A DNA stretch of 64,000 nucleotides. Source: Prochlorococcus sp. AG-436-M02. GTDB lineage: Bacteria; Cyanobacteriota; Cyanobacteriia; PCC-6307; Cyanobiaceae. Within the stretch, counting starts at the first letter, position 1; every line of letters begins with the position of its first letter. Of this stretch, positions 18,992-28,197 are shown piece by piece. Below the pieces are notes generated by a model. The model saw only the letters and a list, made by a program, of their open reading frames with translations. It did no database searches and was not told where the DNA came from. The stretch spans positions 37,888-101,887 of the forward strand of contig QCPL01000004.1 of NCBI GenBank assembly GCA_003212515.1, in the 5' to 3' direction. A program made the position numbers and the translations under genes.

Positions 18992-20377
18992 GTGTGGAAT
19001 GAAACGCCTCAAGAGAAAGCATTTTCTTCCCTTAGAGAGAAGTCTCTAAGGGAAGCTCCTCTCAACCCAGCTTTAGTAGAAGCTGTACAGGAAAACTCAA
19101 TAGGAGAAGATTTGGGTTTCCAGCCAGGGGACAAATTATTGTCTATCAATGGAAATCAACCTCGAGATCTCATTGACTATAAATATTTAATCGCGGACGA
19201 ACTCTTGAAACTTGAAATTTTAGATGAAAACGAGAAGATCCATACTATTGAAATTGAGAAGAATGTTGATGATGACTTAGGGCTAATCTTTACTGAAGTC
19301 TTATTTGATGGTCTGAAGCAATGCAATAATCATTGTTCTTTTTGTTTTATTGATCAACAACCTGATGGTCATAGAAGCACCCTTTATTTAAAAGATGACG
19401 ATTATCGAATGAGTTTTCTATATGGTTCATATTTAACACTAACGAATCTACAGCAAAAAGATTGGGAACGAATTGAGCAACAACGCTTGTCTCCTTTATT
19501 TGTCTCAGTTCATTCAACAAACTCAAATCTAAGAGCACAATTACTGAAGAATAAAAGAGCAGGAGTAATTATGAAGCAAATAGAATGGTTTTCAGAAAGA
19601 AAACTTCAATTACATGCTCAGATTGTTGTTTGCCCTGGCTTAAATGATTCAGACAATCTTGAAAAAACACTAAATGATCTATTCATTTATGCCCAAGGAG
19701 ACTGGCCCACAGTATTATCTGCTGCTGTAGTTCCAGTTGGCTTAACAAGATTTCGTCCATCAAATGATGGTCTTAAACCTGTAGATAAAATGTGTGCCCG
19801 CAAAGTAATTGAAATAGTAGAAAAACTACAAAACTCTTACCAATCATCGATTGGGAAACGATTTGCATGGCTTTCAGATGAATGGTATTTGCTATCACAC
19901 CAAGCACTACCTTCCAAACAAGAATATGAGGATTTTCCTCAAGAAGAGAATGGAGTGGGGAGCATTCGTTCATTTCTAGAAAGTATGGAACAAGCAACAA
20001 GCAAACTCCCAAAGAGAATTAGCAGAAAGAAAAACTCTAGTTGGGTAGTAGGTAAACTAGTAGAAAAAGCTCTCAGTCCAATAGCAGAAAGAATGAATCA
20101 AATTGAAGGATTAACTCTGAACCTATTTGGACTAAAAAGCCCATACTGGGGTAAAGAGAATGTGGTTACTGGACTTCTGACAGGAGAAGATATAATTACT
20201 GGTCTAATAAACAAAGAAATTGGAGAGGAACTACTATTACCTTCAGTCATGCTAAAACATGGGGAACCAACTTTTCTCGACGACATGACTGTTGAAACGG
20301 TAGAAAAGGCACTTCACACTAAAATTAGAATTATTTACTCTCCCAATGATTTTGTTAAGGCTTTGATCAATAATTAA
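18992..20377 (+). CDS. TIGR03279 radical-SAM-like PDZ protein (DUF512)
   Basis: A 461-residue cyanobacterial protein. Residues 25-60 form a PDZ-like segment (SIGEDLGFQPGDKLLSINGNQPRDLIDY), followed by a radical-SAM-like cluster motif CNNHCSFC (Cys111, Cys115, Cys118), and a DUF512-type C-terminal half. It is described as a putative Fe-S cyanobacterial-specific oxidoreductase; the substrate is unknown. The start is GTG at 18992, with a stop in frame just upstream. The first 22 codons include a 13-bp perfect inverted repeat. It ends 3 bp before the TolC-like gene. Confidence 0.88.
   Translation: MWNETPQEKAFSSLREKSLREAPLNPALVEAVQENSIGEDLGFQPGDKLLSINGNQPRDLIDYKYLIADELLKLEILDENEKIHTIEIEKNVDDDLGLIFTEVLFDGLKQCNNHCSFCFIDQQPDGHRSTLYLKDDDYRMSFLYGSYLTLTNLQQKDWERIEQQRLSPLFVSVHSTNSNLRAQLLKNKRAGVIMKQIEWFSERKLQLHAQIVVCPGLNDSDNLEKTLNDLFIYAQGDWPTVLSAAVVPVGLTRFRPSNDGLKPVDKMCARKVIEIVEKLQNSYQSSIGKRFAWLSDEWYLLSHQALPSKQEYEDFPQEENGVGSIRSFLESMEQATSKLPKRISRKKNSSWVVGKLVEKALSPIAERMNQIEGLTLNLFGLKSPYWGKENVVTGLLTGEDIITGLINKEIGEELLLPSVMLKHGEPTFLDDMTVETVEKALHTKIRIIYSPNDFVKALINN
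19026..19055. other. Strong perfect inverted repeat within the 5' coding region
   Basis: Arms CTTCCCTTAGAGA (19026-19038) and TCTCTAAGGGAAG (19043-19055) are perfectly complementary over 13 bp around a GAAG tetraloop. It covers codons 12-22 of the TIGR03279 gene, just after the GTG start, and there is no T run. In mRNA it would be a stable stem close to the initiation site and could affect translation or transcript processing. Confidence 0.85.
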
Positions 20378-20380
20378 GTC

Positions 20381-22033
20381 ATGAAAAATAATCTTATTAA
20401 CATCTCAAAAAGTTTATTGTTATTCGGAATTATTGCCAATTCTACAATGAACTTAGTGAAAGCTGAAGAAAGCAAATCAAAAGAACATAATAGTTCTAAA
20501 AATCTAATTTGGACGCGAGTTAATAATAAAACTTATAAAACATTAGATTCTAAAATAAAAGAGAGATTCAAAGATCAAAAAAATAAAGATATAGAACTAG
20601 AAATATCTCCGAAAACCAGAGCTAAAAAATCATCTAAGCCGTCAAATTATAATAAGGCATTAAGTAATAAAGATAAAATTACATTAGAGCGGATTGACTT
20701 TTTAATAAAAAATAATAGTCATGAATTAAAGATGCTGGAAAAAAGAATACAGGAAGCAAAATATTTAATCAGAAGCGAAGTTTCGGCATGGTACCCTAAT
20801 CTTAATCTTTCTAGTACAGGTCTACCTCAATATACGATCGGTAATACTTACAACGAATTATCAACAGATACGTCAAACAGACAAGCAAAAGCAAGTTTAA
20901 AAGCAACCTTAAAATGGGATCTAATTAATCCTTCCAGAATTCCAGAAATTGAACTAGCTAGAGATCAATTTGAAAAAGCAGAATTAGCATATTCAATCAA
21001 ATTAAGGGAATTATTATTAGATGCTTATATACAATTCTTTAATTTGCAGAAATCTATTCAGGATATTCGAATTGCAAATGATTCTATAAAATTTTCAGAG
21101 ACTTCATTAAAAGAAGCAATTATTAGAAAAAATGCTGGTTTAGGAGCAAAATTTGATGTTCTTGAAGCAAGAACTCAGCTTTCTAAAGATAAGCAATTCT
21201 TAGTAGAGAAAATTGGATCAAAAAAAATTAATGAGCGCAAATTAGCTCAATTAATCAACCTACAATCAAATATAAATCCAACTATTAATGCAATGCCAAA
21301 TATAATTGGCTTATGGGATAATTCACTTAATGAAAGCATTGATAAAGGACTCAGATATAGAAAAGAAATAGATGATATTCAGTTAGGAATTTCAATAAAT
21401 AAAAACAAAGCAAATATATCTATCGCAACTAATAAACCAACAGTATCAATATTTAACTCTGTTGATGGATCTATAGCAAGAGGTGAAATAGGTGTTACCT
21501 CTCCCAGAACTGAAAATAATATAAACAGCACTAATACGACTATAGGAATTCAGTTAAATTGGCCTATATACGATGGTGGTTATGGAAAAGCAAAGTATTC
21601 TGCAAGCAAAGAAAAGGTTAAAGAAATTGAGGCTCAACTAGCTTTAAAGAAAAGCCAAATTAAAAAAGAGATAGAAGAAAGCTTCTTTAAATTGGATATA
21701 GCAAAAGAAAATATCAAGAATTCATATGATGCTATCAAGTCAGCAAAAGAGGCCTTAAGACTTTCAGTTCTTAGATTAGAGGCAGGAATAACAACTCAAC
21801 GAGAAGTTGTTAACAATCAAAGAGATCTCACTCAAGCAGAAGTAAATTATGTTCAGGCTTTAACAGACTATAATATCCATATTATTAGTTTAAAAAGTAA
21901 AACAGGTGTCAAAGACTTAAAACATTGTACGAAGAAAATATACAGAAATAATTCAAATATTAATAAACCACAGGAAAATTTGCCTTCTAATCACTTATTA
22001 TTAATTAGAGATTCTTGCATTGAGCTTTTATAG
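20381..22033 (+). CDS. TolC-family outer-membrane efflux protein
   Basis: A 550-residue protein with an N-terminal hydrophobic signal segment (residues about 8-28, ending VKAEE), a lysine/serine-rich linker, then two outer-membrane efflux (OEP) repeats of long amphipathic helices separated by beta-strand signatures (for example KASLKATLKWDLINPSRIPEIELARD and TTIGIQLNWPIYDGG). This is the trimeric TolC fold that spans the periplasm and outer membrane for type I secretion or efflux. Partner pump genes are not adjacent. It begins 3 bp after TIGR03279. Confidence 0.88.
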   Translation: MKNNLINISKSLLLFGIIANSTMNLVKAEESKSKEHNSSKNLIWTRVNNKTYKTLDSKIKERFKDQKNKDIELEISPKTRAKKSSKPSNYNKALSNKDKITLERIDFLIKNNSHELKMLEKRIQEAKYLIRSEVSAWYPNLNLSSTGLPQYTIGNTYNELSTDTSNRQAKASLKATLKWDLINPSRIPEIELARDQFEKAELAYSIKLRELLLDAYIQFFNLQKSIQDIRIANDSIKFSETSLKEAIIRKNAGLGAKFDVLEARTQLSKDKQFLVEKIGSKKINERKLAQLINLQSNINPTINAMPNIIGLWDNSLNESIDKGLRYRKEIDDIQLGISINKNKANISIATNKPTVSIFNSVDGSIARGEIGVTSPRTENNINSTNTTIGIQLNWPIYDGGYGKAKYSASKEKVKEIEAQLALKKSQIKKEIEESFFKLDIAKENIKNSYDAIKSAKEALRLSVLRLEAGITTQREVVNNQRDLTQAEVNYVQALTDYNIHIISLKSKTGVKDLKHCTKKIYRNNSNINKPQENLPSNHLLLIRDSCIELL

Positions 22034-22041
22034 TTTAGATT

Positions 22042-22851
22042 ATGAGTACAACTCCAGACATTGAACTCAATCAAGATCAATTTGATTCATTGCACGACCT
22101 AGTAAATGAAGTGGCTGAGCGTCAATTAAAAGATTTCGGGCAAGTTAATTCTGAGTTAAAACCTGATGGGACCTTAATTACAAGCTGTGATCGATGGAGC
22201 GATGAACATATTGTGCAAGGGATTTCAAAAATTACTAATAATAAGGAAGGGGTTTTAAGTGAAGAAGGTTCTAAGAAAATCCCTTCTACAAATGCCTACT
22301 GGGTTGTTGATCCTTTAGATGGAACTACAAATTTTTCAGCCGGTATACCTTTTTGGGCAATCTCCATAGCTCGTTTTGTAAAAGGTCAACCAGAAACCGC
22401 AATCCTTGATATACCTCCACTTCAGAAAAGAATCGTTGCTATAAAAAATAAAGGTGTATGGATTAATAATAAAAAAAGAAACGAGAAAGAAATTAATTCT
22501 CAAAGTGATTGTGTTTCTGTTTGCAGTCGGTCAATCAGTGTTTTACAAAAGCAACCTGATCAGAGGTTCCCTGGAAAGATAAGACTGCTTGGAGTATCAA
22601 GTTTAAATATGACAAGTGTTGCTACTGGTCAAACTTTTGGAGCTCTAGAATCTACTCCTAAAATTTGGGATATTGCAGCTGCATGGCTGATCTTATTAGA
22701 AAGAGGTTGTTATATAAATTGGTTAGATATTGACCCAAATAGTCTTAAAGGAGGAGAGGATTTAAGTTCAGTTAATTTTCCATTAATAGCAGCTAGTTCG
22801 AAGTATAATTTAGAAAGACTTGTACCATGGGGTGAAATATTAATGAGTTGA
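22042..22851 (+). CDS. Inositol monophosphatase family protein
   Basis: A 269-residue Mg-dependent sugar/nucleotide phosphatase. The metal sites are recognisable: Glu74/Glu75 in LSEEG, DPLDGTTNF at residues 90-98, and WDIAAAWLILLERG near the C-terminus. Family members act on inositol phosphate, 3'-phosphoadenosine nucleotides or fructose-1,6-bisphosphate, and the substrate cannot be fixed here. It starts 8 bp after the TolC-like gene. Confidence 0.88.
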   Translation: MSTTPDIELNQDQFDSLHDLVNEVAERQLKDFGQVNSELKPDGTLITSCDRWSDEHIVQGISKITNNKEGVLSEEGSKKIPSTNAYWVVDPLDGTTNFSAGIPFWAISIARFVKGQPETAILDIPPLQKRIVAIKNKGVWINNKKRNEKEINSQSDCVSVCSRSISVLQKQPDQRFPGKIRLLGVSSLNMTSVATGQTFGALESTPKIWDIAAAWLILLERGCYINWLDIDPNSLKGGEDLSSVNFPLIAASSKYNLERLVPWGEILMS

Positions 22852-23002
22852 GTTTGCTGAATCGAACAAATAGATTAGAGATACTTTAAAGCTAATTACT
22901 TTGATAATAATTTTACTATTTCGTACAATATAAAACAAGATATTAATATTAATCATTTTTCCGTATTTAGACTAAAATTAAGGAATCTGATAAAAATCAA
23001 GA

Positions 23003-23932
23003 GTGGTCATTAACTGGAGACTGCAACTGAAATGGTTTCTTAAAAGTTTGTGGAAAGCATCTCAAAGGTGGAATCGTTGCGACTGCGTTGACCTTAGTGC
23101 TGCATTTGCCTACTACACATTACAATCTTTCTTCCCAATTTTAATTATTTCACTATCTTCAGCCTCATGGTTTTTAGGAAAACAACAGGGCCTAGATCAA
23201 CAAATAATTGGTCTAGCTGCACAAGTTTTACCACCATCAGTAGTTGGACTAGTTGAAACAACATTAACTAAATTAGTTAATCAAGGCTTTGGAGCTGGAG
23301 TACTTGGAGCACTGTTCTTAGTTATAACTGCTGGCAATGCGTATTTAACTCTACAGAGAGGGTCAGATAGACTTTGGGAAGATGCATTACCCTTAAAAAC
23401 AAGTCCAATTCCATTAAGAATGCAAGCTTTTAGATTAATTAGAAACAGAATTGAAGCTTTTCTAGTTATCTTATTGGTTGGAGTATTAATGGTTATTGAT
23501 GAGATTAGTTCCTATTTGCGTATGATTCCAAGTGGAGTATGGATGGATCTAAAAGATAGTAGTCCAAAATTAACTGATACACTATCTAAAATACCATTAA
23601 TTGAAGCTGGGCAGATAATTTTGCCATTCCTTGGTTTTAGCATCATGGCACTATTACTTCAAGCATTAGTACCAAGAAGAAGAGTCCCTATTAGACCTCT
23701 TATACCTGGAGCCATAATGATTGGTGCTTTATTAACATTATTAAACTCAGCTGTTACTAGAACGATTCTTTCTCTAGGTTCTCGCTTTCAAGCATATGGA
23801 ATTATTAGTGGAGTTTTAGTTTTAACTCTTTGGGTTTGGTTAATTGGTTTGATTATTTATTTTGGACAATGCTGGAGTATAGGTTTAGTAAGTGAAGTTA
23901 TTAACCGACATAATAAACCAAAAATAATATAA
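23003..23932 (+). CDS. YihY/BrkB family inner-membrane protein
   Basis: A 309-residue protein with about six membrane helices and the YihY/BrkB pattern: DLSAAFAYYTLQSFFPILII near the N-terminus, FGAGVLGALFLVITAGNAYLTLQRGSDRLW mid-protein, and a C-terminal FQAYGIISGVLVLTLWVWLIGLIIYFGQ. Older databases name the family ribonuclease BN, which is incorrect. Function is unknown; a transporter is often proposed. The start is GTG. It follows a 151-bp gap with no visible features. Confidence 0.88.
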   Translation: MVINWRLQLKWFLKSLWKASQRWNRCDCVDLSAAFAYYTLQSFFPILIISLSSASWFLGKQQGLDQQIIGLAAQVLPPSVVGLVETTLTKLVNQGFGAGVLGALFLVITAGNAYLTLQRGSDRLWEDALPLKTSPIPLRMQAFRLIRNRIEAFLVILLVGVLMVIDEISSYLRMIPSGVWMDLKDSSPKLTDTLSKIPLIEAGQIILPFLGFSIMALLLQALVPRRRVPIRPLIPGAIMIGALLTLLNSAVTRTILSLGSRFQAYGIISGVLVLTLWVWLIGLIIYFGQCWSIGLVSEVINRHNKPKII

Positions 23933-23947
23933 ATCTATATAGACACA

Positions 23948-24271
23948 ATGAACAAAACCTCAACATTTATTTGGGTAAGTATTATCTTAATTTTCTTATT
24001 GCCTTCCACTGCTGGAAGATTCTTTTTAGATATGGCAGGTGGAATAATACTCATAATATTTTTTGGTACTTTATTAATTAGTGGAATTGGTTGGTTAAGC
24101 TGGAGACAGCTCAAAGCTAATATAAAAAATTGTGATAACTGTGGGGCAAATTATTTTTCAGAATCAGAATTGTGCCCAGTTTGTGGGTCTCATCAGAATC
24201 TAAATAATTCAGAAGTCAATATTCCTGCTAGTTCAGCAACAATTGATATTAATGCTGAAGAAACTGACTAA
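23948..24271 (+). CDS. Membrane protein with C-terminal zinc ribbon
   Basis: A 107-residue protein with two hydrophobic helices (about 5-22 and 30-50) followed by a zinc-ribbon motif CxxC...CxxC (Cys62, Cys65, Cys76, Cys79) and an acidic tail. It probably sits in the membrane with a cytoplasmic metal-binding knuckle. The family is not recognised. Its last 4 bp overlap the stop of the convergent xseB. Confidence 0.65.
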   Translation: MNKTSTFIWVSIILIFLLPSTAGRFFLDMAGGIILIIFFGTLLISGIGWLSWRQLKANIKNCDNCGANYFSESELCPVCGSHQNLNNSEVNIPASSATIDINAEETD

Positions 24272-24573
24272 TTATCTTTTAGAAGTAGGTCATCAGTTTC
24301 TATTTCGACAACTTCTTGCTCAATAGTTTTTAGCAATTTCTCACAATGGTCTAGGTATAAAATTGCCTCAATATAACTTCTTTTCATCTCTTCCACAGGA
24401 AGAGTTTCATTTTGAAGCTTACTTAGAATTAAATCTAAATTATCTAATGCTTCCTCATAAGATAATTTAGATACCTTAAGAGACAATTCATGAGTAATAG
24501 GGTTTTCATTTATCAAAAGATCTTCTACTTCCTGATGATGAACTTGATTATTTGTTTTTTTAGATCTAGGCAT
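24268..24573 (-). CDS. xseB: Exodeoxyribonuclease VII small subunit
   Basis: A 101-residue protein whose core (SYEEALDNLDLILSKLQNETLPVEEMKRSYIEA) is the XseB helical pair. The small subunit binds several copies to XseA to form exonuclease VII, which degrades single-stranded DNA. It is 18 bp downstream of xseA. The N-terminal 40 residues are variable. Confidence 0.94.
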   Translation of the reverse strand: MPRSKKTNNQVHHQEVEDLLINENPITHELSLKVSKLSYEEALDNLDLILSKLQNETLPVEEMKRSYIEAILYLDHCEKLLKTIEQEVVEIETDDLLLKDN

Positions 24574-24591
24574 TATTCTAGTTTCAAGAGA

Positions 24592-25728
24592 TTATAAGGA
24601 TTGAACTTCTACTTCAGCATTTCCATCACTAAATTGTATCATCAATTTATCAGAAATTTTGATTTCTTGGATAGTGCTAATAGGATTATTATTAGAATCA
24701 TGAACTATAGAAAATCCTCTATTTAATAAATTTAAAGGAGACAACGCTTCAAGCAGTGATCTACGCTGAGACAAGAGATTCTTTTTTCTTCTAATAATCT
24801 TTAACGGTGAGCAAATCTTCAACTCTCTTCTTTTTTGAATAATGATTTTAAGCTTATTCTGAATACTCCAAGAGAAGTAATCCTTGCATCTTCGCCTTAA
24901 TTGTAAACAATTATCCATAGCAATAATTTTACTAGGCATCAAATCAACCATAGATGCAGTAGGTGTGGCAGACCTATGATCTGAGACAAGATCTGCCACA
25001 GTTAAATCGTCTTCGTGGCCCAATCCAGTGACTACTGGAACTGGGAAATCTGCTAGTTGCCTACATAGAGCCTCATCATCAAAAACCATCAAATCCTCGC
25101 GACTTCCACCTCCTCGCGCAATAACAATTGCTTGCACTCCCAATTGGATACATCTCTTGGACAAATAACTTAAAACATTTTGAATTTTTTGTGAAACATC
25201 ACCTTGAACTGGAATAGGAAAAATCAAAAGCTTTGCAAGAGGCCAGCGCTCTTTTGCAGTACGCAACATATCTGCATATGCTGAGCTTGGTACACTCGTC
25301 AAAATCGCAATAGTAGTTGGAAACTTAGGTAAAGACCTCCTTCTTTTTTCATCTATCAAACCTTCTAAAAGCAACAAATTTCGAACAATTTCAAACTGTC
25401 TTAAAACAGTTGAAAGAGTTGGTCTAATTTCAATAACCTGAACAACTAAATTTGCTCTATTTTCCCAAAAATTTAATTTACCTATAATCTCAACACCATC
25501 TTCTTGTGTAGGACGAAAATTAAGTTTTTGCAAGCATGAAGACCAAATAACTCCTGAAATACTTGCTGTTCCATCAGTCAATGTCAGCCAAAGATGACCA
25601 TTTTTCAATTGAGACTTAGATACAGTTGCATGCAAGATAAATCTTGGTGCAAACCCTCTGGAGAGAAGAGTACCTATTGAATGGTTAAGCTCACCAACAG
25701 TAAAATTTGGGAGTGGGTCAATGTTCAA
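24592..25728 (-). CDS. xseA: Exodeoxyribonuclease VII large subunit
   Basis: A 378-residue protein with an N-terminal OB-fold (residues 5-100; HLWLTLTDGTASISGVIW), then the catalytic core with PTTIAILTSVPSSAYADML, ARGGGSREDLMVFDDEAL and GHEDDLTVADLVSD(H)RSATPTA. It is shorter than E. coli XseA (about 455) because the coiled-coil C-terminal part is reduced. It forms ExoVII with XseB, which lies just downstream. Confidence 0.94.
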   Translation of the reverse strand: MNIDPLPNFTVGELNHSIGTLLSRGFAPRFILHATVSKSQLKNGHLWLTLTDGTASISGVIWSSCLQKLNFRPTQEDGVEIIGKLNFWENRANLVVQVIEIRPTLSTVLRQFEIVRNLLLLEGLIDEKRRRSLPKFPTTIAILTSVPSSAYADMLRTAKERWPLAKLLIFPIPVQGDVSQKIQNVLSYLSKRCIQLGVQAIVIARGGGSREDLMVFDDEALCRQLADFPVPVVTGLGHEDDLTVADLVSDHRSATPTASMVDLMPSKIIAMDNCLQLRRRCKDYFSWSIQNKLKIIIQKRRELKICSPLKIIRRKKNLLSQRRSLLEALSPLNLLNRGFSIVHDSNNNPISTIQEIKISDKLMIQFSDGNAEVEVQSL

Positions 25729-25762
25729 AATCTAACTTTCAAAAAATGGAGAAAAAATCTGC

Positions 25763-25912
25763 TTAACCAAATCCAATTTGTCCAAGAATCCCTTGCCCAG
25801 TTAACAATTCGGTACTCAAACCAATGACAATTCCAAGCATGGCCAAACGACCATTCCAAATTTCTGCATAATTTACAAAACCATAACGAGGCTCAATATC
25901 TTCAGGTGCCAT
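25763..25912 (-). CDS. hli: High-light-inducible protein (one-helix CAB-like)
   Basis: A 49-codon frame from ATG at 25912 to TAA at 25763. It contains the chlorophyll-binding motif EIWNGRLAMLG followed by one membrane helix, ending GQIGFG. This is the standard short Hlip of marine picocyanobacteria. Hlips bind chlorophyll and carotenoid and protect photosystems under stress. A TAGAAT string about 28 bp upstream of the ATG (25940-25945, minus strand) is a plausible -10. The second hli gene is at 55605-55853. Confidence 0.93.
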   Translation of the reverse strand: MAPEDIEPRYGFVNYAEIWNGRLAMLGIVIGLSTELLTGQGILGQIGFG

Positions 25913-25997
25913 GGTGAGAGATTTTTCTAAATTAAATAAATTCTATCTAGTAACAAGTAAAAAAGTGGATCATTTGCAAATATAAAGGATTAGAGCC

Positions 25998-26381
25998 CTA
26001 TCTCACATGTTTTGTCCCATCAACTGGATGATAATCTTCACCTGTTAGCTCTTCAAAAATAATCGCAGGCAGACCAGTTTCAAACATTGTCTGTAAAGCC
26101 TCTTTTAAAAAAGGGTTCCAGCCACCAGTACTTACCTTCCCATGGCGAACTGTCCAATCCCATGTACCTTGAAGGTCCTTGGGAATTCTGCCCTCTCTAT
26201 CTCTTCGAGCAACTAAATCTAAAGATTCAACTAAGCCAACTTGTATAGGATCTTTTCCATAAGCAGGCGTAAGACTAAGCTCAAGACGAACAGGATCTTC
26301 CTTCAGAAGTCTTAACCTAAATCTTGGAGGAAGCCTCAACGATTTGATAACAGCTGCAACCACACGTGTTCTTTGCTCCAC
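25998..26381 (-). CDS. Conserved cyanobacterial hypothetical protein
   Basis: A 127-residue soluble protein, basic at the N-terminus (LRLPPRFRLRLLKEDPVRLELSL) with a Trp-containing central part (GTWDWTVRHGKVSTGGWNPFLKEALQTMF). No motif I can name. It lacks membrane helices and signal peptide. It is 50 bp after the DUF2973 gene and upstream of the hli gene on the same strand. Confidence 0.65.
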   Translation of the reverse strand: MEQRTRVVAAVIKSLRLPPRFRLRLLKEDPVRLELSLTPAYGKDPIQVGLVESLDLVARRDREGRIPKDLQGTWDWTVRHGKVSTGGWNPFLKEALQTMFETGLPAIIFEELTGEDYHPVDGTKHVR

Positions 26382-26431
26382 AAGTAACCCCCTATTTTAG
26401 AATTAATAAATGCTTGGTTAACTTAAGAATC

Positions 26432-26707
26432 TCACATCTTCTCTCCAGAAGAAGACTCTGTGGGCTTAGGAGGATCCAAATCGTCAGAAAAACGTACGGT
26501 TAAAAGATCCTCATCCGTTATTTTGCCTTGTTTATCAATTAATTCTGGATGAACAGTAAATTTCCCTGTGCGGTCTTGAGCAAGGTTATTCCTTTGTTGA
26601 GGCATTTGGTTAACAGCAAAAAAACCTTTCGACATCACACGAAATGCTTGCCATAGAAGCAAAATTAAAATTAGAGAGTATAAAAATGGGAAAACAGAGC
26701 CAAGCAT
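26432..26707 (-). CDS. DUF2973-like small membrane protein
   Basis: A 91-residue protein with one N-terminal membrane helix (about 4-24) and a soluble tail reading RTGKFTVHPELIDKQGKITDEDLLTVRF. That tail pattern (hPELiD...Gkit.E.LL.VRf) resembles the cyanobacterial DUF2973 family. Its function is unknown. It is divergent from the HtrA-like protease at 26993, with 285 bp between them. Confidence 0.68.
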   Translation of the reverse strand: MLGSVFPFLYSLILILLLWQAFRVMSKGFFAVNQMPQQRNNLAQDRTGKFTVHPELIDKQGKITDEDLLTVRFSDDLDPPKPTESSSGEKM

Positions 26708-26812
26708 AAGTTTATAGGCTTACAAAAAGTAGTTTAAATTGCCATGACTCATGCTAAGCCAAACCCTTTACTTTCGATTGAAGGCTGCTTACAGAGATCA
26801 AACAAGCAACAA

Positions 26813-26834
26813 ATTAAGGGGAATTACCCTTAAT
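26813..26834. other. Short perfect inverted repeat in a divergent intergenic region
   Basis: Arms ATTAAGGG (26813-26820) and CCCTTAAT (26827-26834) flank a GAATTA loop. It lies midway between DUF2973 and the HtrA-like gene. It may be an operator or a weak hairpin in the 5' leader of the protease gene. The rest of the 285-bp stretch shows only AT-rich promoter-like strings. Confidence 0.45.
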
Positions 26835-26992
26835 AGAAATATTGATCTGCCCCTATTCTAATTTAAAATTGTCTAAAATAAGATAATTCAACTTACATAA
26901 ACCAAAATTTGTAGATTCAGTCGTGAATTCTAGGAAATCAAATGGACTTTGAAAAGTATAAAAAACTATCAATTCAATAGATCTTCAATCTT

Positions 26993-28171
26993 ATGCTGAA
27001 CAAATCAAAAAAATTATTTAAGCCTTGGAAAAGAGTATCGCTATATACCTTTGCAATGAGCGTTTTGATTTATGGAATGCCATTTTCATTGCAATCATCA
27101 GCCTCAGAAAATTTTTCTACAAAAATCAAAGATAGAAAAGTTGAAACTTTCACAAAAAAGTCTTTTGTCGCTCAGGCTTTAGAGAAAAGTGGCCAAGCTG
27201 TAGTAACAATAGAAACACAAACAAGAATTTTAAGGAATAACAGAGATTCAATTCCTAGAAGTCTTTTGCGTGATCCTTACTTCGAGAGATTCTTTGGAAT
27301 TCCAAATATTCAATTACCAAGGTCAAGTATTGAAAAACGCCAAGGTAGTGGTGTGATTTTTTCATCAAAAGGCCTTGTAATCACGAATGCTCATGTTGTA
27401 GAAGACACCGACCAACTAGTTGTAGGCTTATCAAGTGGACAAAGAGTTTTCGGCGAAGTAGTTGGCCAAGATTCACTAACAGATCTAGCAGTTATAAGAC
27501 TTAAAGGAGAAGGTCCATGGCAAAAAGCCGTTTTAGGAAATTCCAACAAGATTATTGTTGGCGATTGGGCAATTGCAGTTGGCAATCCATATGGATTAGA
27601 AAAAACAGTCACTCTAGGAATTATTAGCAATTTAAACAGGAATGTATCTCAACTAGGTATTGCGGATAAAAGGTTAAATCTAATCCAAACTGATGCCGCA
27701 ATTAATCCTGGTAATTCGGGAGGCCCCCTACTAAATGCTGATGGAGAAGTGATTGGAATAAATACCCTTGTCAGATCAGGCCCAGGAGCAGGATTAGGAT
27801 TTGCAATCCCAATCAACAAAGCAATTGAAATTGCAAATCAATTAGTGGAAAAAGGTCAAGCAATTCATCCAATGATCGGTGTTCATTTATCACATAGATT
27901 TACAAAGACAAAGAAACTAAATGATCAACTAAGATATGGTGCTTCGATTGAATATATTTTGCCTGGTGGTCCAGCAGAAAGAGAAGGTTTTAAAGTGAAT
28001 GATGTGATAATTAAAGTAAACAAAAAGGAGATCAAAGGTCCTAAAGATGTAGTAGATTCTATTAATGAGAATGGAATCGAAAAAGCAATGGAATTTTTAA
28101 TACTGAGAGGAAATAAAAAGAAAAAAATTATTATTAAACCTGTAGATATTAGAAATTTTAGAATACAATAG
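26993..28171 (+). CDS. HtrA/Deg-family serine protease with PDZ domain
   Basis: A 392-residue secreted or membrane-anchored protease. A basic start and a hydrophobic segment (about 15-37) act as signal/anchor. The chymotrypsin-like domain has the triad His134 (TNAHVVED), Asp164 (DSLTDLAVI) and Ser242 (NPGNSGGPL). One PDZ domain occupies about residues 290-385. Cyanobacteria carry several paralogues (HtrA, HhoA, HhoB) that degrade damaged envelope and thylakoid proteins; which one this is cannot be decided. It is convergent with the ABC-F gene, 26 bp apart. Confidence 0.93.
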   Translation: MLNKSKKLFKPWKRVSLYTFAMSVLIYGMPFSLQSSASENFSTKIKDRKVETFTKKSFVAQALEKSGQAVVTIETQTRILRNNRDSIPRSLLRDPYFERFFGIPNIQLPRSSIEKRQGSGVIFSSKGLVITNAHVVEDTDQLVVGLSSGQRVFGEVVGQDSLTDLAVIRLKGEGPWQKAVLGNSNKIIVGDWAIAVGNPYGLEKTVTLGIISNLNRNVSQLGIADKRLNLIQTDAAINPGNSGGPLLNADGEVIGINTLVRSGPGAGLGFAIPINKAIEIANQLVEKGQAIHPMIGVHLSHRFTKTKKLNDQLRYGASIEYILPGGPAEREGFKVNDVIIKVNKKEIKGPKDVVDSINENGIEKAMEFLILRGNKKKKIIIKPVDIRNFRIQ

Positions 28172-28197
28172 TTGAAAGAATTACATCAAGAAGAAAA

